In this document: positions 1 to 5,146 of the stretch, in pieces
Numbering within the stretch: position 1 is the stretch's first letter
Layout: each line of letters opens with the position of its first letter
Assembly: GCA_003482405.1 (NCBI GenBank)
Contig: DMZB01000132.1
Coordinates: 1 to 12,470 of the forward strand
Reading direction: 5' to 3'
From: Lactobacillus sp.
GTDB lineage: Bacteria > Bacillota > Bacilli > Lactobacillales > Lactobacillaceae
DNA length: 12,470 nt
Notes under the pieces: generated by a model
The model's database searches: none
Told to the model about the DNA's origin: nothing
Seen by the model: the letters and a program-made list of their open reading frames with translations, nothing else
Position numbers and translations under genes: made by a program

Positions 1-75
1 GTCATTGGTGTTATTTTTAATATTATCTGGCTCGGTGGTGGACTATTGTGGACAAAGATCATCGGCCTCTGGTGA
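1..75 (+). CDS. C-terminal end of a membrane transporter, probably DASS-family anion permease (partial)
   Basis: Reading frame 1 is open from the first base and stops at TGA 73-75, giving 24 residues. They are hydrophobic with a glycine triplet and finish in WTKIIGLW. That ending resembles the C-terminal tail of divalent anion:sodium symporters (DASS/SLC13, the CitT/TtdT group), which often end in a Trp/Lys/Gly-Leu-Trp pattern after the last membrane helix. Such proteins import dicarboxylates or citrate across the cytoplasmic membrane. The following LysR gene, in the same direction, fits a transporter-regulator pair for organic acid use. The start and most of the gene lie outside the window. 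The assignment rests on a short tail, and another polytopic membrane protein is possible. Confidence 0.5.
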   Translation, partial: VIGVIFNIIWLGGGLLWTKIIGLW

Positions 76-124
76 TATGTAAAAATTAATATGACTGCTC
101 TCTAGGCACACATTTTATAGTCAG

Positions 125-157
125 ATATCATTTACGGTATACTAATCGTTAAGGGGG
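125..157 (+). promoter_or_regulatory. Possible lysR promoter, dyad and ribosome binding site
   Basis: A -10-like TATACT lies at 138-143, but the upstream TTATAG (115-120, 17-base spacer) is a poor -35. An imperfect dyad, ATATC-N6-GGTAT (125-140, four of five arm bases matching), overlaps the -10. That is a typical arrangement for a LysR autoregulatory site, but it is short and could be chance. The ribosome binding site AAGGGGG is at 151-157, seven bases before the ATG. No strong terminator is visible between the upstream permease stop and this gene, so read-through is also possible. Confidence 0.3.
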
Positions 158-164
158 TTACACT

Positions 165-1052
165 ATGACCGAACGTGATTTAAACTACTTTTGCATTCTA
201 GTAGAATCTGGCAGTTACACTGTAACAGCGAAACATTTTCACGTTACTCAACCCGCGATTTCGGCCGCTCTTAAACGATTAGAAAATAAATACGGTACAC
301 CTTTATTAACCCAGTCAAATCATCGTGCCCGACTCATCACCACACCCGCCGGTCAAGTACTGTACATTAGAGCGCGAAAGCTAATTAAAGAGTTCAGCCA
401 AGTCGCCGTGGAGGTCAAACACGCAGAGGACCAGCAAGTGAGACTTGGCTTTTCACATGTTGCCGGTGGTATTTGGTTGCCCAAAGTCATCGAAACCTTT
501 CATCGACATCAGTTATTGGCATTACTTGAGACTGAGGTAACCATTTCTGAAAATCTACTGGAAAAACTACGAGAGCACAAGTTGGATGCTGCAATCTTTT
601 CTTCTTTACAACCTATGAAATCAGAAGATTTGCAAGTCTTTCAACTAGAGACTCATCCGCTGTGTGTTCTAGCTAATGTGCGACATCCGTTAAGTCATTT
701 GAACATGATTGCAGCTGACGATTTAACTCGAGTCCCAATCATCGCCCGAATGCGTCATTCTTTACCCCGCAACGCCTTAGAAAAATATTGTCGTCATAGC
801 AATGTTCGTCCAGAAATTATTTATGAGGCAGAATCCAATCAATTGGTCGAAAAATTGGTTGCACGTGATTTGGGTGTGGGATTTGTTATTGAAGGTTCTG
901 TATCTTTGAGCAGCAATGTTGTCCAAATTCCGCTCAAATCAAGTGAATCAATTGACTGTTTCATGCAAATGGCAGTCCGAAAGTCCTTTTTACCAAACAA
1001 ACAACAGTCACAGTGTATCGAACTTCTAAAAACAATTAAAACGCCGGCCTAG
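165..1052 (+). CDS. LysR-family transcriptional regulator
   Basis: This 295-residue protein has the length and layout of LysR-type regulators. The N-terminal winged helix-turn-helix spans about residues 3-62, with recognition helix sequence VTQPAISAALKRLE at 27-40 and the usual TPAG segment at 60-63. A linker helix (about 64-88) leads to a periplasmic-binding-protein-like effector domain from about 90 to 290. Family members usually act as tetramers that bind a small-molecule co-inducer and activate a neighbouring operon. The start is supported by AAGGGGG seven bases upstream. The gene follows the probable anion permease in the same direction and ends at a strong hairpin, so the likely targets are the permease and any organic acid genes before the window. 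The effector is not identifiable from sequence. It could be a MleR-like or CitR-like regulator, but that is a guess from context. Confidence 0.92.
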   Translation: MTERDLNYFCILVESGSYTVTAKHFHVTQPAISAALKRLENKYGTPLLTQSNHRARLITTPAGQVLYIRARKLIKEFSQVAVEVKHAEDQQVRLGFSHVAGGIWLPKVIETFHRHQLLALLETEVTISENLLEKLREHKLDAAIFSSLQPMKSEDLQVFQLETHPLCVLANVRHPLSHLNMIAADDLTRVPIIARMRHSLPRNALEKYCRHSNVRPEIIYEAESNQLVEKLVARDLGVGFVIEGSVSLSSNVVQIPLKSSESIDCFMQMAVRKSFLPNKQQSQCIELLKTIKTPA

Positions 1053-1074
1053 TACCACATTAGGTGGCAAAGCC

Positions 1075-1119
1075 AAAAGGTAGTATTATGCGAACAGATC
1101 GCATAATACTACCTTTTTT
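1075..1119. terminator. Bidirectional Rho-independent terminator between lysR and the HIT gene
   Basis: A perfect 14-bp stem (GGTAGTATTATGCG at 1079-1092 and its complement at 1100-1113) encloses a 7-base loop. It is flanked by AAAA on the left and TTTTTT (1114-1119) on the right, which extend the pairing. It sits between the convergent stops at 1052 and 1134, so it can end both transcripts. The longer T-run serves the plus-strand lysR transcript. Confidence 0.92.
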
Positions 1120-1133
1120 GTCTATCTATTATT

Positions 1134-1610
1134 TCATTTGGCGTTTTGAGCATCTTCTATCAAAACTTTGTCCAGTGCATTTTTCAAAGCTTGCTTCATC
1201 GTCTCAAGCTCATCAGGTGTTGGCCGATTGTCGTCGCTAAACATAACATTACGGTCCAACCACCACACTGGTCCCGGATTAGGCGTGTCCCCATCACGTC
1301 GCGGAAACAAGTGCCAGTGAACGTGCGTGTCGCCATTTCCCAACAGTTCATAATTCATTTTTTCAGCATGAAATGCATTGTAGACTGCTTCTGCAGCCAA
1401 ACTCATTTCATGTAAAAACTGTTCTTTAAAATCTCGCGGCAAAAAGTGCAGTTCAGTTTCGTGTTGTTTACACAAGAACAGGGTATAGCCCCTAAAATGC
1501 TGGTTATCGCCTATGACAACATACCCCGTCGACAATTCGGCCACAAAATATGGGTTTTCCCCATCCTTAATCAATTGAATTCGTCTGCAAATCTCGCAAT
1601 TATCGTTCAT
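1134..1610 (-). CDS. HIT-family (histidine triad) nucleotide hydrolase-like protein
   Basis: The 158-residue protein carries the histidine triad signature HVHWHLFPR at residues 96-104 (H96, H98 and H100). Family members use the triad for nucleotide-phosphate hydrolysis or transfer through a nucleotidyl-histidine intermediate, typically on adenylated or dinucleoside polyphosphate substrates in the cytoplasm. An N-terminal CEIC pair (C5, C8) with nearby histidines could bind zinc, as in some HIT proteins. The length is normal for this single-domain branch. An in-frame TAA lies directly before the ATG, so the start cannot be further upstream. The ribosome binding site is weak (a GAGAG-type stretch about 12 bases upstream), suggesting low expression. 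The gene lies downstream of the OYE gene but is separated from it by a strong terminator, so it probably has its own promoter within 1611-1745, where I could not find convincing boxes. Confidence 0.93.
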   Translation of the reverse strand: MNDNCEICRRIQLIKDGENPYFVAELSTGYVVIGDNQHFRGYTLFLCKQHETELHFLPRDFKEQFLHEMSLAAEAVYNAFHAEKMNYELLGNGDTHVHWHLFPRRDGDTPNPGPVWWLDRNVMFSDDNRPTPDELETMKQALKNALDKVLIEDAQNAK

Positions 1611-1745
1611 TTAGTCATCTACTCTCAGAAAAGTCGATTCTCCCCCACGAGATCCGCTGTTTTTGTCCTGTTTACTTCCTAGTAATTAATCTAGCATAAC
1701 GCCCTTACGATTGCTTTGATATATTCAATGTCTTATGAACTTATT

Positions 1746-1790
1746 AAAAAAGCAGTAGGTTAGCTTCAAAATATGAAGCTAACCTACTGC
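1746..1790 (-). terminator. Rho-independent terminator after the adh-OYE operon
   Basis: A perfect 17-bp stem (1752-1768 with 1774-1790) has a 5-base loop. On the minus strand it is followed by six Ts (the complement of AAAAAA at 1746-1751). It begins 20 bases after the OYE stop codon and separates that operon from the HIT gene. Confidence 0.94.
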
Positions 1791-1809
1791 CAAGTAATAC
1801 TACATTTAA

Positions 1810-2985
1810 TTAGAATTTTTCCCAAGGCGCTGCCGCATTAGCAAACGTCTCCGCCGGTGTTGCTTCAGTGGAGATACCAGCGATTGGCTTAAAGACAACA
1901 TTCAGGAAATCCCACAGTGGTGCTGGTACGTTGAGGTCGTCAATATCATTTGGTGAAATGACGTAACGAATCGTCTTCTCATCATTGGCAATTACTTTTT
2001 GAACCCATTTAGGTTCGCGAATCAGTTCACGACCAATGGCGGCAAATTCAATTCCTGCGTCCATCACTTTTTCAGCATCAGCTGGTGTTTCAACCCCACC
2101 AACACCAATCAGTGGTAAACGCCCGGCAAGAACCCGCTGAATTTGTGGCAAGATTGGTTCTGTTGAACTCTTGTCATTCAGGGATGTACGCCAAACGTTA
2201 CCCATTGATACGTGCAAATAATCCAACGTTGAATCAGCTAATTTATCAACAAATGCCAACGTGTCTTCTAACCGAATTCCGGGTGTTTCAATTTCTTCAG
2301 GGCTGATACGATATCCAACAATAAAGTCCTTTGATGCGTACTGCCCAGCCGCTTCACGAACCTGATCAATAACAGCCAGTGGAAAACGCATCCGGTTATC
2401 CAACGAACCACCCCATTGATCATCACGTTGATTCGAGTTAGGTGAGAAAAATTGTTGAATCAAATAGGTGTTGGCGCCATGAATTTCCACACCGTCAAAC
2501 CCAGCCTGAGCAGCACGTCGCGTCGCCTCACCAAAAGCCTTAATTTCATCCAATACTTCCGCGCCGGTCAATGCCCGTGGAGTCTCAAGACCTGGCCGTT
2601 CTGCTCGAATCGCGGATGCACTGACTGGTTGTTCACCTTTAAGGATTTTTGAAGTACTCATGCGACCAGCATCAAAGATTTGTAAAATCGCTTTTGTACC
2701 ATTGCTTTTCATCGCTTGTGCTAACTTCGATAGGCCAGGGATCATGCTGTCACTGGCAACACTCAAGTTGCCATCAAAGCCTTTGCCCAGTGGTGAAACG
2801 TACGCACAAGCTGTTAATTCGATCCCAACGCCGCCAGAACGCATGCCATAGTAATCAATTTGGTCCTTCGTAATTGCACCACTCTCATAGGCACTCATTT
2901 CGGTCATTGGTGCCATGACAATTCTGTTTTTGATAACCGTGCCGTTGTTCAAAGTGAAAGGTTCGAGAAATTTATATTCAGTCAT
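1810..2985 (-). CDS. Old-yellow-enzyme family NAD(P)H:flavin oxidoreductase (ene-reductase)
   Basis: This 391-residue protein is a single FMN-binding TIM barrel of the old yellow enzyme family. It has no C-terminal iron-sulfur or FAD domain, so it is not the 2,4-dienoyl-CoA reductase type. Visible family features are the N-terminal VMAPMT (23-28), with Thr28 at the position that tunes the flavin, and the active-site segment EIHGANTYLIQQF (167-179). In that segment H169 and N172 would bind the substrate carbonyl and Y174 would be the proton donor. Also present are the NQRDDQWGGSLDNR block (185-198) and phosphate-binding GVGG (294-297) and IGRE (317-320). The reaction expected is NAD(P)H-dependent reduction of activated C=C bonds in enals, enones, quinones or similar electrophiles. 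AAAGGA lies eight bases before the ATG. The gene follows the alcohol dehydrogenase by 20 bases and is its operon partner. It is slightly longer than YqjM-type enzymes because of a C-terminal tail of about 30 residues. Confidence 0.93.
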   Translation of the reverse strand: MTEYKFLEPFTLNNGTVIKNRIVMAPMTEMSAYESGAITKDQIDYYGMRSGGVGIELTACAYVSPLGKGFDGNLSVASDSMIPGLSKLAQAMKSNGTKAILQIFDAGRMSTSKILKGEQPVSASAIRAERPGLETPRALTGAEVLDEIKAFGEATRRAAQAGFDGVEIHGANTYLIQQFFSPNSNQRDDQWGGSLDNRMRFPLAVIDQVREAAGQYASKDFIVGYRISPEEIETPGIRLEDTLAFVDKLADSTLDYLHVSMGNVWRTSLNDKSSTEPILPQIQRVLAGRLPLIGVGGVETPADAEKVMDAGIEFAAIGRELIREPKWVQKVIANDEKTIRYVISPNDIDDLNVPAPLWDFLNVVFKPIAGISTEATPAETFANAAAPWEKF

Positions 2986-3005
2986 TTTAATTATCCTTTC
3001 CGATT

Positions 3006-4031
3006 TTAAAGTTCGCTTTTGATGTCAATTACTGCGCGACCCTGAATTTTACCGGCGTGCATCTCATCAACAATTTTATTAATATCTTTCATTCGACGTA
3101 AGCGTGTCATTGATGTGACCTTGCCTTCTGCGGCATATTCAAATGCCTCTGCCAAATCGTGACGTGTGCCTGTCAAAGTGCCCTTTACACGCGTACCATC
3201 AACAATCATTTTTGCAATGCTCATTTGCATGTTACCGGCAGCCATTCCAACCGCAACCACGGTGCCATGTGCCTTAATTACGTTTGCCGCTTGATCAAAG
3301 ACAGTCGCTGCAGGGGCAGTTACAATCGCAGCAGAAACGCCTGCTGTAACATGCTCGTGCACGAATTTTGGAGAATCATTATTGCTGGCATTGAATGTTA
3401 GGTCGGCACCCATTGACTTAGCTAACGTTAACTTTTCATCGTTGATGTCAATGACAATTGTTTTCAAATTAAACACATTTTTAGCAAACTGAAGTGCCAA
3501 ATTGCCCAAGCCACCGGCTCCGTATATTACAACCCAATCACCCGGCTTGGTGTCAGCTTCTTTCAGTGCTTTGTACGAAGTTACCCCCGCACATGTGATC
3601 GAAGTCGCCTTCACTGGGTCAAGACCAGCGGGAACAGGCACTGCCCAATCTGCTTTTACAATACATTGTTGGGCCATCGCACCATCAACATCGAATCCTG
3701 ATTCATGGCGGTTACGACAGAGGTTCTCTAATCCTTGTTCACAGTATTCACAGTGACCACAACCAGCATATAGCCAAGCGACTGACACTCGATCTCCTGG
3801 TTTAACTGAAGTTACATCCGGTGCCACCTCACGAACAATACCGACACCTTCATGACCAGTAATTCGACCTGGATGTTCTCCTTGCGCACCTGACGCAATT
3901 AACAGATCTGTGTGACAAACACCACAGTATTCCATATCAACTAATGCTTCGCCAGCTTGAATTGGTCTTAACGTGACATTCGAAATATTGAAATAACCGT
4001 CAGCTGGATTCTTTATCGTAACTGCTTTCAT
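3006..4031 (-). CDS. Zinc-dependent alcohol dehydrogenase (AdhP-like)
   Basis: This medium-chain dehydrogenase interconverts alcohols and aldehydes using NAD(H). Numbered from the ATG at 4031 (341 residues), the catalytic zinc ligands are C39 (in CGVCHTD), H60 (in GHEG) and C147. The structural zinc is held by C91, C94, C97 and C105. The Rossmann motif GAGGLG is at 171-176, and D195 at the end of the next strand indicates preference for NAD over NADP. I chose 4031 rather than the in-frame ATG at 4064 for three reasons: AAGGAG lies eight bases before it, the protein then starts MKAV as in relatives, and the promoter would leave only about six leader bases for the longer form. It is the first gene of an operon with the ene-reductase. 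In a fermentative bacterium it most likely works as an aldehyde reductase; the substrate is unknown. Confidence 0.94.
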   Translation of the reverse strand: MKAVTIKNPADGYFNISNVTLRPIQAGEALVDMEYCGVCHTDLLIASGAQGEHPGRITGHEGVGIVREVAPDVTSVKPGDRVSVAWLYAGCGHCEYCEQGLENLCRNRHESGFDVDGAMAQQCIVKADWAVPVPAGLDPVKATSITCAGVTSYKALKEADTKPGDWVVIYGAGGLGNLALQFAKNVFNLKTIVIDINDEKLTLAKSMGADLTFNASNNDSPKFVHEHVTAGVSAAIVTAPAATVFDQAANVIKAHGTVVAVGMAAGNMQMSIAKMIVDGTRVKGTLTGTRHDLAEAFEYAAEGKVTSMTRLRRMKDINKIVDEMHAGKIQGRAVIDIKSEL

Positions 4032-4039
4032 CGTCTTAG

Positions 4040-4045
4040 CTCCTT
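4040..4045 (-). promoter_or_regulatory. Ribosome binding site that fixes the adh start
   Basis: On the minus strand AAGGAG is followed by eight bases and then ATG at 4031. No comparable site precedes the other in-frame ATG at 4064. Confidence 0.88.
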
Positions 4046-4076
4046 CGTTCAAAGTGTTAATCATTTTTACAATAAA

Positions 4077-4105
4077 AGCATAGGTTCGAATTCGATGTAT
4101 GTCAA
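4077..4105 (-). promoter_or_regulatory. Promoter of the adh-OYE operon
   Basis: On the minus strand a perfect -35 TTGACA (4100-4105) and -10 TATGCT (4077-4082) are separated by exactly 17 bases. Transcription would begin near 4070, giving a leader of about 39 bases. The 10-bp palindrome TCGAATTCGA (4086-4095) occupies the spacer, a position where a bound repressor would block RNA polymerase. The promoter is strong on paper, so tight control by a repressor would be sensible. The promoter is directly visible; its regulation is inferred. Confidence 0.85.
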
Positions 4106-4138
4106 TTTAATTAGTGAAAAATTTCGCAATTCACAAAC

Positions 4139-4152
4139 AGAAAACGCTTTCT
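4139..4152. promoter_or_regulatory. Candidate CcpA cre site upstream of the adh promoter
   Basis: AGAAAACGCTTTCT matches the inner twelve positions of the Gram-positive cre consensus (G-N-A-A-R-C-G-Y-T-T-N-C) and is a near palindrome. The outermost consensus T and A are replaced by A and T. Its centre lies about 76 bases before the predicted transcription start, upstream of the -35. At such a distance CcpA may activate rather than simply block, as described for some overflow-metabolism genes, but either effect is possible. Confidence 0.55.
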
Positions 4153-4220
4153 TTATTTTTCTTAATAACATTTTCTTTCCTATTATATTGCAGCTTCCGG
4201 CGTATTAATATTAGGGTAAC

Positions 4221-4268
4221 AAAAAAGAATGGAAATTCACAATCTTTAACAATTGAGAATTCACATTC
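4221..4268 (-). terminator. A/T-rich terminator after marR
   Basis: Read on the minus strand, a stem begins at the last base of the marR stop codon. GAATG pairs with CATTC (4264-4268 with 4227-4231), and pairing continues inwards for about 17 positions with two mismatches and one G-U pair around an 8-base loop. Six Ts follow (the complement of 4221-4226). It would separate marR from the adh operon. The low G+C content makes it weaker than the other terminators here. Confidence 0.6.
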
Positions 4269-4792
4269 TAGTTCAATCTGTTAACTTTATTTTCATTACT
4301 TATAGTTCCACCCTCTACAGGAAAGAACCCATGCGTATCAGTGATCGCCGATTGAAACTCATCAAGAAAACTAAAAAAACCTTGGATTCGCGACAGACCG
4401 ACTTGACCAATCCACTTATCAACGTTTTCCAATTCATGGCTAGTGATGTTCGTTTCTATTTCTTGCCCCTTTGGCGTCAGCGCCCAATTTTTCCGACGCT
4501 GATCATGCTTGGATACCACAAATTCAATCAGGCCTTTTTCTTGAAGGCCGTTCAATAATCTAGTCATCGCCGGTTTGCTAACTTGATGTCGATTTGCTAG
4601 GTCAATACTCGATAAATTCGTGGCAGTAGTTTTAATATCGTGAATGATTAAATATTCGTCAAAAGTAATCCCATACTTCTTTTTAGGGGCGTTCGCATAC
4701 GTCCTCAGAAATTTTCTTTGAAATAAATAAGCACGCTGAAACTCCTCCATTACAATATCGTTGCTCACAATCCGATCATTGTGTTCACTCAT
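4268..4792 (-). CDS. MarR-family transcriptional regulator
   Basis: This 174-residue protein has the MarR winged helix-turn-helix. The DNA-recognition part VSKPAMTRLLNGLQEKGLIE spans residues 71-90, and the wing (about 94-109) contains DQRR and ends with LTPKG. The flanking N- and C-terminal helices would form the dimer interface. MarR proteins bind short palindromes as dimers and usually release DNA when they bind phenolics, aldehydes or other small ligands. There is no cysteine in the protein, so thiol-based sensing as in OhrR is excluded. AGGAGG lies nine bases before the ATG. The gene is directly upstream of the adh-OYE operon on the same strand but separated by an apparent terminator and a new promoter. 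Regulation of that operon is the natural inference from position, not something the sequence proves. The C-terminal tail after about residue 155 is polar and probably disordered. Confidence 0.93.
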   Translation of the reverse strand: MSEHNDRIVSNDIVMEEFQRAYLFQRKFLRTYANAPKKKYGITFDEYLIIHDIKTTATNLSSIDLANRHQVSKPAMTRLLNGLQEKGLIEFVVSKHDQRRKNWALTPKGQEIETNITSHELENVDKWIGQVGLSRIQGFFSFLDEFQSAITDTHGFFPVEGGTISNENKVNRLN

Positions 4793-4832
4793 TCAAGCCA
4801 TCCTCCTATTTGTTATTGCATAAACTGCTTCA

Positions 4833-4861
4833 ATTATAATCTAGATTCGCTCTTAAAGGCT
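4833..4861 (-). promoter_or_regulatory. Probable marR promoter
   Basis: On the minus strand a perfect -10 TATAAT (4833-4838) lies about 40 bases before the marR start. The sequence at the -35 distance (4856-4861, AGCCTT) is poor. A weak -35 is common for regulators that need little expression or an activator. The ribosome binding site follows at 4802-4807. Confidence 0.5.
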
Positions 4862-5061
4862 GTTTGTATAACGCTTTTAGAAGACCTGTTTTACCCTTAT
4901 CAGGACAGATATATACCTTTAGAGTAATAACGAGAAAAATGGACATTTTTTGTCTTAATCTGTAGCACTTTTCATTCATGAGACCATAAACCCTGTGTTA
5001 AAGACATTTTCCTTTTGGATATCTTCTAAAAAGGTATTTCATCGTGCTATTGATAAAGATT

Positions 5062-5128
5062 AAAAAGATGGTTTCCTCCGTCACGTTTCCTAGATTGCGT
5101 CCAGAAAACAACTGACGGAGAAAACCAT
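5062..5128 (-). terminator. Rho-independent terminator after rexA
   Basis: Minus-strand reading gives a 16-bp outer stem (5113-5128 with 5068-5083, one G-U pair), then, after a two-base bulge on one side, a second 7-bp stem in the loop, so the whole forms a long hairpin. A T-run (the complement of 5062-5066) follows. It starts 19 bases after the rexA stop. The plus strand also has a run of six Ts at 5128-5133, so it may work in both directions. Confidence 0.85.
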
Positions 5129-5146
5129 TTTTTAAATTCATACCTG

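Larger units (their letters stand above)
4793..5146. other. Intergenic region between marR and rexA
   Basis: This 354-base gap holds the marR ribosome binding site (AGGAGG, 4802-4807), the marR -10 (4833-4838) and the rexA terminator hairpin (5062-5128). The roughly 200 bases at 4862-5061 are A/T-rich and hold no gene I can support. Within them is a short dyad GACA-N5-TGTC (4942-4954), about 100 bases upstream of the marR promoter. The ATTATAAT at 4833-4840 reads as TATAAT on both strands, so weak plus-strand transcription toward the hairpin at 5068-5133 is conceivable. Confidence 0.6.

Noticed and set aside
1621..1680. Possible T-box or other riboswitch leader before the HIT gene
   Set aside because: The leader is G-rich in places but shows no T-box signature, no antiterminator and no hairpin with a T-run.
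4253..4558. Plus-strand open frame of 101 codons opposite marR
   Set aside because: It is antisense to a clear MarR coding sequence, has no recognisable motif, and begins in the marR terminator region.
4866..4880. Second cre-like core around AACGCTTTTA upstream of marR
   Set aside because: Only the central bases match; the outer G, C and A positions of the consensus are wrong on both sides.
4830..4979. Minus-strand open frame of 49 codons (starts MNEKCYRLRQ) in the marR-rexA gap
   Set aside because: It has no ribosome binding site, overlaps the marR -10, and the translated sequence resembles nothing I recognise.
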